Shown: one piece after another, positions 31,801-41,800 of the stretch | Position numbering within the stretch: the stretch's first letter is position 1 | Layout of the letters: every line of letters starts with the position of its first letter | Assembly (NCBI RefSeq): GCF_002752655.1 | Contig: NZ_CP023740.1 | Span: 1 to 64,000, forward strand | DNA: 64,000 nucleotides | Reading direction: 5' to 3' | Source: Methylosinus trichosporium OB3b | GTDB taxonomy: Bacteria > Pseudomonadota > Alphaproteobacteria > Rhizobiales > Beijerinckiaceae | Translations under genes and position numbers: made by a program | Notes under the pieces: model-generated | Told to the model about the DNA's origin: nothing | Database searches by the model: none | What the model saw: the letters and a program-made list of their open reading frames with translations, nothing else

Positions 31801-32216
31801 GCCTCGGCGACCTCGCCGAGATCGATCAGCGGCGCCTCGATCGGCATCGCGGCGAAAATGTGCTGCTCCACCCGGCCTTCCGCATCCGCACGGAACACCG
31901 TGCGCAGCGACTCGTGACGCTCCACCAGCGCCGCGAAGCTCGCCCACAGCGCCGACACATCCAGCACACCCTCGAGACGTAGCGCCCCGCTGATGTGATA
32001 CGCCGTGCTCGAAGGAGCCAGACGCCACAAAAACCATTGCCGTAGCTGAGCGGCGGACGGCGTCTCGCCTCCACCGGCGCCGGCAGGCCGCGGAACGATC
32101 GGCAACTGCGATAGCGCCACCCCTTCGCTGCGCATCTTGTCATAGAAAACACGACGGTTTTCGGCAGAGGTCGAGCCGAATCGCTCCATCAGGCGAACAG
32201 CAACCGAGCGATCCAT
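28893..32216 (-). CDS. NRPS, single module C-A(Gly)-PCP
   Basis: 1107 aa. Condensation domain with HHIVSDG near residue 182, adenylation domain ([11 protein letters not shown] near 660) and carrier Ser near 1043 (LGGHSL). The pocket residues read DILQLGMIWK, the glycine pattern, so this module should add Gly. Its ATG at 32216 overlaps the stop of the upstream gene as TGATG, so translation is coupled. The C domain and first half of the A domain are nearly identical to two other modules, but the substrate-binding half differs, pointing to subdomain exchange. It lacks an epimerase and has no thioesterase, so it hands the chain to the Asp module encoded next. Confidence 0.93.
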   Translation of the reverse strand: MDRSVAVRLMERFGSTSAENRRVFYDKMRSEGVALSQLPIVPRPAGAGGGETPSAAQLRQWFLWRLAPSSTAYHISGALRLEGVLDVSALWASFAALVERHESLRTVFRADAEGRVEQHIFAAMPIEAPLIDLGEVAEAEREGRMRERAQAICDLPFDLTQGPLLRVAVIRTGEKEHVLVVVMHHIVSDGWSMQIIVEEFVAQYRARLRGEAAALEPLPIQYADYAAWQRNWLEAGEKERQLSYWRGQLGAEHPVLQLPTDHPRKAEGGYRAGRYAVEAPARLIAALQRRAQAEEATLFMALLAGLQALLHRYAGESDIRVGVPIANRHRAETEGVVGFFVNTQVLRNVVEPRRSFSHLLRRTREAALGAQAHQDLPFEQLVEALQPDRNLGTNPLFQVMFNHQRQDRRALQDLPGLRLTELSLGDQGAQFELAVDSVEDSDGRLMVTFSYARELFDAATIERMAGHYMALLEALAERPDQAVGDVDLLGAAERGRLLEWGANDRRFSDVEPVHRLFERQARSHPEAVAVTFEGASLTYGELNARANRLAHRLIALGVKPDGLVGVAVERSLEMVVSLLAVLKAGGAYVPLDPDYPADRLAYMAQDSGIALLLTQARVKERLSFAAGLTTLELDRLDVDDQSDLDPSVAVHAESLAYVIYTSGSTGRPKAVMVRHEALGHFLLSMRERLEVARHDILVAVTSLSFDIAALELYLPLIAGARTIMASREDARDGRRLARLMEQSRATMLQCTPATWRLLRSSQWKGPPDLEFKGLCGGEALPADLARDLTSVGVVLWNMYGPTETTIWSAMGRVSGRVSLGSAIASTQLRVLDDDLSPTPIGVVGELHVAGVGLARGYLNRPAGSAERFVVDPFDDCGGRMYRTGDLARWSKDGELEFLGRIDDQVKVRGFRIELGEIEMQLLAQPGVREAVVTAQTGPAGPRLVGYVSASSGETLDSSSLRDRVRAALPDYMTPNAIVVLESLPLNANGKIDRKALPAAEFVSDSGYEAPQGEVEEALAAIWAEVLSVERVGRRDDFFDLGGHSLLASQVVALLASRHACEVSVRLLFESPALHECAAGLSPSWSTTAGSRCNRLARMDSLMSEFEV
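30209..32059 (-). repeat. NRPS repeat copy c (condensation domain plus adenylation N-subdomain)
   Basis: Intact counterpart of copy b (23744-25593) and of the second half of copy d (36833-38678). It ends at the adenylation core A3 ([10 protein letters not shown]) on the low-coordinate side; beyond that the modules differ. Confidence 0.9.
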
Positions 32217-35200
32217 CACGAATTCTCCAACGCGCTCAAGAAGGAATCCAGGTGCTCCAGAGTGTGGTCGCTCACGCGACCGCCTCGTTCATCGACGCTC
32301 GACGAAAATCGCTCCAATGTCGGCGACGAAATCAGAATATTGATCGGGATATCCTGACGAAGAGTATTTTGAATCCGCGCGATCACTTGCATTGCGCTCA
32401 GCGAGTGCCCGCCCAGCTCGAAGAAATTGTCATCGAGCCCGACCCGATCGACGTTCAGAACCTGCCGCCAAATATCCGCGAGACATCTCTGCGTTTCGGT
32501 GGCTGGCGCCCGAAAAGATCTGCAGTGCGACGAAAATTCGGGGCGCGGCAGCGCTCGCCGATCGACTTTCCCATTCGCGGTCGTCGGCAGGGCGTCAAGC
32601 CGCATCCAGATCGTGGGCGCCATGTAGTCGGGCAACCTCTGTTCCATATACGCCCGCAACTTGCCGAAGAGGTCCTCCTCGACATCGTCGGATGAAGGCG
32701 CGGGCACCACGTAAGCGACAAGTCGCTGCCCTTGCACCGCCTCCGCGCAAACCGTGACGACCGCGTCCTGCACATCGCCGTGCTGAACGAGCAGCGCTTC
32801 GACCTCTCCGAGCTCGATTCGATGCCCTCGAATTTTCACTTGGCTGTCCGAGCGCCCCAAGTAATGAAGCACTCCGTCGAAGCCCCGCCGAACGATATCG
32901 CCGGTGCGATACATCCGGGCCCCGTCGACGCCGGAAAACAGATCGGCCACAAATCGCTCCGCGGTGAGCTCCGGACGCTGCAAATATCCTTGCCCGACGC
33001 CTATGCCGGCCACATAGAGCTCACCTGGAACGCCGGCGGGCGCCGGATCGAGATTATCGTCGAGCACACAAAGACGGATATTGTCCACTGCGCGGCCGAT
33101 GGGAAATGTTCCCTCGGTCCAGGAATCCGTAGCGTCGAGGGCTTCGCCGGGCAGCTTCACATGTAGAGCCACGTCATCGGCGCATTCCGCCGGACCATAA
33201 GCGTTCACTAGCGTCGTATGCCGATATCGATCTCGCCAGACCTGCACATGGGACAGCTTTGCCGCCTCACCTGTCACCAAGGTCACGCGCAGCTTCGGCA
33301 ACGACAGCGGCGCGCCCTCCATCAACGCCTGCATCATCGAGGGCACGCACTCGAACACTGTGACTCCGCGCTCCTCGAGGAGATCGAGAAGCGCGACGGG
33401 ATCACGCGTGACGATTGTCGGAACGATTTCGACACACGCCCCGCAAAGCAGGCCACACAGCAGTTGCCATACAGAAATATCGAAGCTCTGCAGCGCAGTC
33501 TGCGCGATGACGTCGTCGCAGCCCAGCGCGAATAAATCAATCTTGCTGAGTTGATTATTGAGCATTCCCCTGCTCGTCACGACAGCGCCCTTGGGCTCGC
33601 CGGTCGAGCCGGACGTGAAAATCACATAAGCTGGGAGATCCGGATGAACAGGAACGACGGGCAGCCTTGCATGCGACATTGACTCTGCCAGCGAAGAATC
33701 GATGATTCGGGGCGCAACGAAGGGCGCTGGCAGCAATGACAGCACAGGGCCGAGCAACGCCGCGCAGCCGGGACCTACGACGATGACCTGCGCATCGGAG
33801 GAAGCGACGATTTGCGCGAGCCTCTGGACTGGCGTGTCCACATCGACGGCCAGATATGCGGCGCCGGCTTTGAAACATCCCACCACGATCTCCAAGAAAC
33901 CGATACCGCGCTCCGCAAACACCAGCGCCGTTCGGCCGGGAATTACATTCGCATCGAGCAGCAGCCACGCGATTCGGTTGGTCGATGCATCGAGCGATTC
34001 GTAGGTTATCGAACGCCCCCCGCAACGAGCGGCGACTCGGCCGCCATGGATCGCCGCCTGCCGCTCGAACAGCCCGACAAATCCCAATTCGAATGGATGC
34101 GCGCGATCCGGCCCTCGGCCACTGGCAATCAGGGAAAGCCGCTCCGAATCCGCAAGAGCGCCAACGGCATCGAGCGGCGCGGCAGGAGCGCCGATGAGCC
34201 GCTCCACGATATGCCGAAAGCTCCTCATCAGCTGCTCGGCTACGGCAGCGTCGAAAAACCGCTCGTCATAGGTGATCTGCAACAGCAGCTCATCCTCGGG
34301 AACGACCACGACAGTGATCGGATAGTTGGTATGAGTGCGCGAGCTGGCATCATGGACGGACCATTGTTTCGCCCGCGCGATGAGCGATACATCTACCGGG
34401 GCGTTCTCAAAGACGAACAGGCTGTCGAACAGGGATTGATCATGAGACATGCCGGTCAGCCCATGCACTTCGACCAAAGGCAAATATGCGAAGTCCCTCG
34501 CCTCCAGATTCTGGGACAGCAACGAGCGCAGCCATTCGGCGACGCTTGTCGCTGAGCCGGGATCAGGCAGCCGCACACGGAGAGGAATCGTGTTGATGAA
34601 CAATCCGATTGTCCGGTGCAGCTCCGGGAGCTCCGCGGGACGACCAGCTACGGTGACGCCGAACAACACCTCCCGAAGCCCGGAATAGTACGCGAGAACC
34701 AAAGCCCAGGCGCCTTGGACGAGGGTGTTCGGCGTGATTCGCTCGTGCTTCGAAACCGTGTGCAACCGTTGCGTCTGTTCCGCCGAGAGCGCGGTTCTGA
34801 CATTGACCATTCTCGATCCAGCGGCGCCCGCGGGGCCCCGCCGATTGATAGGCAATCGCGTCACCTGATTAAAGCCGGCCAGCTTCTCGCGCCAATAGCG
34901 GATCGCGGCATCGCGGTCTTGGCGCATCAGCCATGCGAGAAAGTCCCGGTAAGGAATCGACGGCGCCGGAGACGGAGGCGGCTCGCCGGCCTCTGTGAGC
35001 CTGTCGTACGCGGACAGAACTTCACCCATCAACAAGCCCGAGCACCAGGCATCCATCAGCATATGATGAAAGCTGAGCACTAGATGAAATTCATGATCCG
35101 AGATTTGCGCCAGACGCAGACGTATGAGCGGAGCCTTGCTCATGTCGAAGCCGGTCGCGAGCTCCTTCTCCAAGATCTGTTCGATATGGGCGACCGCCTC

Positions 35201-38200
35201 GGATCGCTCGAGATGACGCAGGTCGAGGCGCTCTTTCGGCAGCGTCACGTTTCGATGAATGATTTGACACGGCGTTTCCATGCCTTGCCAAACAAACCCG
35301 GCGCGAAGCGCGGCGTGCTCCTGAAACGCGACATCCCAGCTCCGCCAAAGAGCATCGATGTCGAGAGCGCTGTGAATATTGAACCTGTCCTGCATCAGAT
35401 ACATGCCGGACTCGGGATCGAGCAGCGTGTGCAGAAGCATCCCTTGCTGCATCGGCGTCAGCGGAAGAATGTCCTCGATGGATTCGACCGGAATTGCGAG
35501 CGTCTCGATCTCGGCCCGACTGAGCTCCAAGAGCGGAACATTCGGCCTACGCCGGGTCGGATATTCCTCGTTCTCGCTTGCGTTTTCTGCCCATGGAGCC
35601 ATTTCGGCGATGGTTTGGCGCTCGAACATCTGGCGCGGCGAAATTTTCCATCCCGCCCGATGGAGTCTCGCCACGATTTGCAAGCTCAGAATCGAATCGC
35701 CGCCGAGCTCGAAGAAATTGTCGTTGCGTCCGATGCGCTCGACGCCGAGCGTCTCCGCCCAGATCGCCGCCAGCGCTTCCTCGACCTCGCCCTGCGGCGC
35801 CTCATAGCCGCGGTCGCTCACGAACTCCGCCGCCGGCAGCGCCTTGCGATCGATCTTGCCATTCGCATTCAGCGGCAGGCTCTCCAGCACCACGATCGCG
35901 CTCGGCGTCATATGATCCGGCAGCCGCTCACGAAGACGGGCCCGCAGCGCCGAGGGATCGATCGTTCGTCCCGACGCGGCCGATACATAGCCGACGAGCC
36001 GGGAGCCCCCCGGGCCGGCCTGCGCGACCACCGCCGCCTCACGGACCTCCGATTGCGCCAGCAGCTGCGCCTCGATCTCGCCCAGCTCGACGCGGAACCC
36101 GCGAACCTTCACCTGATCGTCGAGCCGCCCGAGATATTCCAGCTCGCCCTCGCTGCTCCACCGCGCCAGATCGCCGGTGCGATACAGCCGGCCGCCTCGA
36201 TCGTCGAACGGATCGGCGATGAACCGCTCCGCGCTCAGCCCGGCGCGATGCAGATAGCCGCGCGCCAGCAATTCTCCCCCTATATACAGCTCGCCGGAGA
36301 CGCCCACAGGCGTCGGAGCCAAGCCCTCGTCCAGAACATGAGCCTGCGTCTCGGCGATCGGCCGCCCGATCGGAACGCGGCTGCGACCGTCGTCGCGGCA
36401 ACGCCATTGCGTGACATGGATCGTCGTCTCGGTCGGCCCATACAGATTCTCCAGGCTCGCTCCGTGCAGCCGCTGCAAGGCTTCACGCTGCGTCGCCGCC
36501 GGCATCGCCTCGCCGCCGCAGATCACATGGCGCAGCCGCGTCCGCTCCTCGACCCCCTCATGCGCCAGAAAGGCCTGCAGCATCGCCGGCACGAAGTTCA
36601 ACGTCGTGATCTCGTGCCGACGGATCAGTTCGACGATCCGCTCGGGGTCCCGATGATCTCCTGGATTCGCCACGACCAGGCGCGCGCCCGAGGTCAGCGG
36701 CCAGAAGATCTCCCACACCGACACGTCGAAGCCGAAAGGCGCCTTGTGCAGCACGGCGTCGGCGCCGGCGAGGCCATAGGCGTCCTGCATCCACATCATG
36801 CAGCTCGCCAATGACCGATGCCGGATCGCCACGCCTTTGGGCCATCCGGTGGATCCTGACGTGTAGATCACATAGGCGAGGCTCTCGGCATGAACCGCGA
36901 CCGAAGGATCGAGATCGGATTGGTCGTCGACATCGAGCCGATCCAGCTCCAGCGTCGTCAGACCCGCCGCGAATGAAAGACGCTCCTTCACCCTCGCCTG
37001 CGTCAGCAGAAGAGCGATCCCGCTGTCCTGCGCCATATAGGCCAGACGATCCGCCGGATAGTCCGGGTCCAGCGGAACATAGGCCCCGCCCGCCTTCAGA
37101 ACCGCCAGAAGGCTCACCACCATCTCGAGCGAGCGCTCCACCGCGACGCCCACCAGCCCATCAGGCTTCACGCCGAGAGCGATCAGCCGATGCGCCAGAC
37201 GGTTGGCGCGCGCGTTCAGCTCGCCATAGGTGAGCGACGCGCCCTCGAACGTCACAGCGACCGCTTCCGGATGGCTCCGCGCCTGACGCTCGAACAGCCG
37301 ATGCACCGGCTCCACATCCGAAAACCGCCGATCATTCGCCCCCCATTCCAGCAACCGCCCCCGCTCCGCCGCGCCCAGCAGATCGACGTCGCCGACCGCC
37401 TGATCCGGCCGCTCCGCCAGCGCCTCCAGCAGCGCCATGTAATGCCCCGCCATCCGCTCGATCGTCGCCGCATCGAACAGCTCCCGCGCATAGCTGAACG
37501 TCACCATCAACCGCCCATCCGAATCCTCGACGCTGTCCACCGCCAGCTCGAACTGCGCGCCCTGATCGCCGAGCGACAGCTCCGTCAATCGCAATCCCGG
37601 CAGATCCTGCAACGCCCGCCGGTCCTGCCGCTGGTGATTGAACATCACCTGGAACAGGGGATTGGTTCCCAGATTGCGATCCGGCTGCAGAGCCTCCACC
37701 AATTGCTCGAACGGCAGGTCCTGATGCGCCTGGGCGCCCAGCGCCGCTTCCCGCGTCCGCCGCAACAGATGCGAGAAGCTCCGCCGCGGCTCGACGACAT
37801 TGCGAAGCACCTGCGTGTTCACGAAAAACCCCACCACGCCTTCGGTCTCCGCCCGATGACGATTGGCGATCGGCACGCCCACGCGAATGTCGCTCTCGCC
37901 GGCGTAGCGATGCAGCAGCGCCTGCAAGCCCGCCAGCAACGCCATGAACAAGGTCGCTTCCTCCGCCTGCGCGCGCCGCTGCAGAGCGGCGATCAGGCGC
38001 GCCGGCGCCTCGACCGCGTAGCGCCCCGCGCGATAGCTCCCTTCCGCCTTGCGGGGATGATCCGTCGGCAATTGCAGCACGGGATGCTCGGCGCCGAGCT
38101 GTCCCCGCCAATAGGAGAGCTGCCGCTCCTTCTCGCCCGCCTCGAGCCAGTTCCGCTGCCACGCGGCGTAATCGGCATATTGGATCGGCAGAGGCTCCAG

Positions 38201-38842
38201 CGCCGCCGCTTCGCCGCGCAGCCGCGCCCGATATTGGGCCACGAACTCCTCCACGATGATCTGCATCGACCAGCCGTCCGAGACGATGTGGTGCATCACC
38301 ACCACCAGCACATGCTCCTTCTCGCCCGTCCTGATCACCGCCACACGCAGCAGAGGGCCCTGCGTCAGATCGAAGGGGAGGTCGCAGATCGCCTGCGCCC
38401 GCTCGCGCATGCGCCCCTCGCGCTCCGCCTCGGCGACCTCGCCGAGATCGATCAGCGGAGCCTCGATCGGCATCGCGGCCAGAATGTGCTGCTCCACCCG
38501 GCCTTCCGCATCCGCACGGAACACCGTGCGCAGCGACTCGTGACGCTCCACCAGCGCCGCGAAGCTCGCCCACAGCGCCGACACATCCAGCACACCCTCG
38601 AGACGTAGCGCCCCGCTGATGTGATACGCCGTGCTCGAAGGAGCCAGACGCCACAAAAACCATTGCCGTAGCTGAGCGTATGAGGTCCAGCACACAGATC
38701 CGAGCTTTTCGTCACGAGGCAGAATTGGAAACTCGTCGATGGTGAAGCCCTGGGATCTGATCCGCTCGTATACTGCGTGACGCTGTTCCAGAGACAGGGT
38801 GATAAAGCGTTCCGCGATTCGACGGGCTGCAGCGCTTTCCAT
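32216..38842 (-). CDS. NRPS, two modules C-A-PCP-C-A-PCP
   Basis: 2208 aa. Module one: condensation (HHIVSDG near residue 184), adenylation (near 660) with pocket DVWNIGLIHK, carrier Ser near 1049. Module two: condensation beginning LPLTPMQQGML with HHMLMDA near 1259 (the usual last Gly is Ala), adenylation (FTSGSTGEPKG near 1743) with pocket DIWELTADDK, carrier Ser near 2146. The first pocket lies between the Thr and Ser codes, so a small hydroxy amino acid is a weak guess. The second, with several acidic residues, is unassigned and is my best candidate for the formyl-hydroxyornithine residue. No epimerase is seen. ATG 38842 overlaps the preceding stop (TGATG). Confidence 0.92.
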   Translation of the reverse strand: MESAAARRIAERFITLSLEQRHAVYERIRSQGFTIDEFPILPRDEKLGSVCWTSYAQLRQWFLWRLAPSSTAYHISGALRLEGVLDVSALWASFAALVERHESLRTVFRADAEGRVEQHILAAMPIEAPLIDLGEVAEAEREGRMRERAQAICDLPFDLTQGPLLRVAVIRTGEKEHVLVVVMHHIVSDGWSMQIIVEEFVAQYRARLRGEAAALEPLPIQYADYAAWQRNWLEAGEKERQLSYWRGQLGAEHPVLQLPTDHPRKAEGSYRAGRYAVEAPARLIAALQRRAQAEEATLFMALLAGLQALLHRYAGESDIRVGVPIANRHRAETEGVVGFFVNTQVLRNVVEPRRSFSHLLRRTREAALGAQAHQDLPFEQLVEALQPDRNLGTNPLFQVMFNHQRQDRRALQDLPGLRLTELSLGDQGAQFELAVDSVEDSDGRLMVTFSYARELFDAATIERMAGHYMALLEALAERPDQAVGDVDLLGAAERGRLLEWGANDRRFSDVEPVHRLFERQARSHPEAVAVTFEGASLTYGELNARANRLAHRLIALGVKPDGLVGVAVERSLEMVVSLLAVLKAGGAYVPLDPDYPADRLAYMAQDSGIALLLTQARVKERLSFAAGLTTLELDRLDVDDQSDLDPSVAVHAESLAYVIYTSGSTGWPKGVAIRHRSLASCMMWMQDAYGLAGADAVLHKAPFGFDVSVWEIFWPLTSGARLVVANPGDHRDPERIVELIRRHEITTLNFVPAMLQAFLAHEGVEERTRLRHVICGGEAMPAATQREALQRLHGASLENLYGPTETTIHVTQWRCRDDGRSRVPIGRPIAETQAHVLDEGLAPTPVGVSGELYIGGELLARGYLHRAGLSAERFIADPFDDRGGRLYRTGDLARWSSEGELEYLGRLDDQVKVRGFRVELGEIEAQLLAQSEVREAAVVAQAGPGGSRLVGYVSAASGRTIDPSALRARLRERLPDHMTPSAIVVLESLPLNANGKIDRKALPAAEFVSDRGYEAPQGEVEEALAAIWAETLGVERIGRNDNFFELGGDSILSLQIVARLHRAGWKISPRQMFERQTIAEMAPWAENASENEEYPTRRRPNVPLLELSRAEIETLAIPVESIEDILPLTPMQQGMLLHTLLDPESGMYLMQDRFNIHSALDIDALWRSWDVAFQEHAALRAGFVWQGMETPCQIIHRNVTLPKERLDLRHLERSEAVAHIEQILEKELATGFDMSKAPLIRLRLAQISDHEFHLVLSFHHMLMDAWCSGLLMGEVLSAYDRLTEAGEPPPSPAPSIPYRDFLAWLMRQDRDAAIRYWREKLAGFNQVTRLPINRRGPAGAAGSRMVNVRTALSAEQTQRLHTVSKHERITPNTLVQGAWALVLAYYSGLREVLFGVTVAGRPAELPELHRTIGLFINTIPLRVRLPDPGSATSVAEWLRSLLSQNLEARDFAYLPLVEVHGLTGMSHDQSLFDSLFVFENAPVDVSLIARAKQWSVHDASSRTHTNYPITVVVVPEDELLLQITYDERFFDAAVAEQLMRSFRHIVERLIGAPAAPLDAVGALADSERLSLIASGRGPDRAHPFELGFVGLFERQAAIHGGRVAARCGGRSITYESLDASTNRIAWLLLDANVIPGRTALVFAERGIGFLEIVVGCFKAGAAYLAVDVDTPVQRLAQIVASSDAQVIVVGPGCAALLGPVLSLLPAPFVAPRIIDSSLAESMSHARLPVVPVHPDLPAYVIFTSGSTGEPKGAVVTSRGMLNNQLSKIDLFALGCDDVIAQTALQSFDISVWQLLCGLLCGACVEIVPTIVTRDPVALLDLLEERGVTVFECVPSMMQALMEGAPLSLPKLRVTLVTGEAAKLSHVQVWRDRYRHTTLVNAYGPAECADDVALHVKLPGEALDATDSWTEGTFPIGRAVDNIRLCVLDDNLDPAPAGVPGELYVAGIGVGQGYLQRPELTAERFVADLFSGVDGARMYRTGDIVRRGFDGVLHYLGRSDSQVKIRGHRIELGEVEALLVQHGDVQDAVVTVCAEAVQGQRLVAYVVPAPSSDDVEEDLFGKLRAYMEQRLPDYMAPTIWMRLDALPTTANGKVDRRALPRPEFSSHCRSFRAPATETQRCLADIWRQVLNVDRVGLDDNFFELGGHSLSAMQVIARIQNTLRQDIPINILISSPTLERFSSSVDERGGRVSDHTLEHLDSFLSALENS
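35691..38678 (-). repeat. NRPS repeat copy d (carrier, adenylation and condensation domains, about 3 kb)
   Basis: Longest copy; it holds both blocks joined: the carrier/adenylation block shared with 19357-21047 and 39014-40852, and the condensation block shared with 23744-25593 and 30209-32059. It could be the donor from which the shorter copies were converted. Confidence 0.88.
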
Positions 38843-41800
38843 CAAACGCCCTCCAGATTGTCGATGAAGCAATTGATTTCTAACAGCGCTTCTTCGCCTG
38901 CCACACGCACGCCGCGCGCCATTTCTGTCAGCGTGGAATTTTCAAAGACATCACGAACGGCCAAATTCACTCGCAACCGTCTTCGCGCTCGTGTGACGAG
39001 CTGCACGGCCGAGATCGAATCGCCGCCGAGCTCGAAGAAATTGTCGTTGCGTCCGATGCGCTCGACGCCGAGCGTCTCCGCCCAGATCGCCGCCAGCGCT
39101 TCCTCGACCTCGCCCTGCGGCGCCTCATAGCCGCGGTCGCTCACGAACTCCGCCGCCGGCAGCGCCTTGCGATCGATCTTGCCATTCGCATTCAGCGGCA
39201 GGCTCTCCAGCACCACGATCGCGCTCGGCGTCATATGATCCGGCAGCCGCTCACGAAGACGGGCCCGCAGCGCCGAGGGATCGATCGTTCGTCCCGACGC
39301 GGCCGATACATAGCCGACGAGCCGGGAGCCCCCCGGGCCGGCCTGCGCGACCACCGCCGCCTCACGGACCTCCGATTGCGCCAGCAGCTGCGCCTCGATC
39401 TCGCCCAGCTCGACGCGGAACCCGCGAACCTTCACCTGATCGTCGAGCCGCCCGAGATATTCCAGCTCGCCCTCGCTGCTCCACCGCGCCAGATCGCCGG
39501 TGCGATACAGCCGGCCGCCTCGATCGTCGAACGGATCGGCGATGAACCGCTCCGCGCTCAGCCCGGCGCGATGCAGATAGCCGCGCGCCAGCAATTCTCC
39601 CCCTATATACAGCTCGCCGGAGACGCCCACAGGCGTCGGAGCCAAGCCCTCGTCCAGAACATGAGCCTGCGTCTCGGCGATCGGCCGCCCGATCGGAACG
39701 CGGCTGCGACCGTCGTCGCGGCAACGCCATTGCGTGACATGGATCGTCGTCTCGGTCGGCCCATACAGATTCTCCAGGCTCGCTCCGTGCAGCCGCTGCA
39801 AGGCTTCACGCTGCGTCGCCGCCGGCATCGCCTCGCCGCCGCAGATCACATGGCGCAGCCGCGTCCGCTCCTCGACCCCCTCATGCGCCAGAAAGGCCTG
39901 CAGCATCGCCGGCACGAAGTTCAATGTCGTGATCTCGTGCCGACGGATCAGTTCGACGATCCGCTCGGGGTCCCGATGATCTCCTGGATTCGCCACGACC
40001 AGGCGCGCGCCCGAGGTCAGCGGCCAGAAGATCTCCCACACCGACACGTCGAAGCCGAAAGGCGCCTTGTGCAGCACGGCGTCGGCGCCGGCGAGGCCAT
40101 AGGCGTCCTGCATCCACATCATGCAGCTCGCCAATGACCGATGCCGGATCGCCACGCCTTTGGGCCGTCCGGTGGATCCTGACGTGTAGATCACATAGGC
40201 GAGGCTCTCGGCGTGAACCGCGACCGAAGGATCGAGATCGGATTGGTCGTCGACATCGAGCCGATCCAGCTCCAGCGTCGTCAGACCCGCCGCGAATGAA
40301 AGACGCTCCTTCACCCTCGCCTGCGTCAGCAGAAGAGCGATCCCGCTGTCCTGCGCCATATAGGCCAGACGATCCGCCGGATAGTCCGGGTCCAGCGGAA
40401 CATAGGCCCCGCCCGCCTTCAGAACCGCCAGAAGGCTCACCACCATCTCGAGCGAGCGCTCCACCGCGACGCCCACCAGCCCATCAGGCTTCACGCCGAG
40501 AGCGATCAGCCGATGCGCCAGACGGTTGGCGCGCGCGTTCAGCTCGCCATAGGTGAGCGACGCGCCCTCGAACGTCACAGCGACCGCTTCCGGATGGCTC
40601 CGCGCCTGACGCTCGAACAGCCGATGCACCGGCTCCACATCCGAAAACCGCCGATCATTCGCCCCCCATTCCAGCAACCGCCCCCGCTCCGCCGCGCCCA
40701 GCAGATCGACGTCGCCGACCGCCTGATCCGGCCGCTCCGCCAGCGCCTCCAGCAGCGCCATGTAATGCCCCGCCATCCGCTCGATCGTCGCCGCATCGAA
40801 CAGCTCCCGCGCATAGCTGAACGTCACCATCAACCGCCCATCCGAATCCTCGCAGGTTTCCAAAGTGAGCTCGAACTGCGCAGCCTGCGCATCGAAGTCC
40901 AATCGTTGCGCCGAAGCCCCAGGCCATGCCCGAAGCCCCCCGCTTTCGCGGCGAAGATGGTTGAAGACAAGGTGAAACATCGGCGTCTGAACGTCGCTGC
41001 GGACAGGCTGCAGCACCTCCACCAAGCGTTCGAATGGCAGATCTTGATGCGCTTGCGCGCCAAAGGCCGCGTCGCGCGTCCGGCGCAGCAGATCGGCAAG
41101 CGTGACACGTCCGTCGAGCTCAGCGCGCAAGACCTGCGTGTTCACGAAGAAGCCGACGGTTCCGGCGATCTCCGCACGATTGCGATTGGCGATCGGCACG
41201 CCTACGCGAATGTCCTCGTCGCCGGTATAGCGAAACAATAACGCCTGAACCGCCGCGAGAAGCCCAATGAACAGCGTCGCCCCGAACGACTGCGTTCTCT
41301 GGCGCAGCCTCGCCGCCAATCCGTCATGCATCTCGACGGCGTGCGTCGCGGCGGCGTACCGGCCGTCCGCATTGCGCGGCCGATCGGTCGCGAGCGCGAG
41401 GGCCGGAGCGCCATTGCTCAGCTGCGCCTTCCACCAGCCGAGCTGTCGTTCTCCCTCCGGACCGGCCATCCATTCGCGCTGCCAAGCCGCGTAGTCGATA
41501 TAGCGGATGGCGCTCTCGGGGAGCTGCGGCGTCTCCTTCCGCAAGCTCGCTCGATACAGCTCCGGCAGCTCATCGAGCATGATCTGCGTGGACTGCGCGT
41601 CCGAAATGATATGGTGCATCACCACGATCAACCGATGCTCATCCATCTCGGCGCGAAACAGCGCCGCACGCATCAGCGGACCTGCCCCGAGATCGAATGG
41701 CGTCACACGCAACTGCAGCGCTTCATCGCATATGCGACGCTCACGCGTTTCCGCATCGCCGCCGCTCACGTCGACATAGGGAAGCACGATCTCGCTTCGC

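Noticed and set aside
19357..40852. Long repeats considered as mobile elements or CRISPR-like arrays
   Set aside because: They are in-frame coding blocks of NRPS domains, kilobases long, with no transposase, spacers or terminal repeats.
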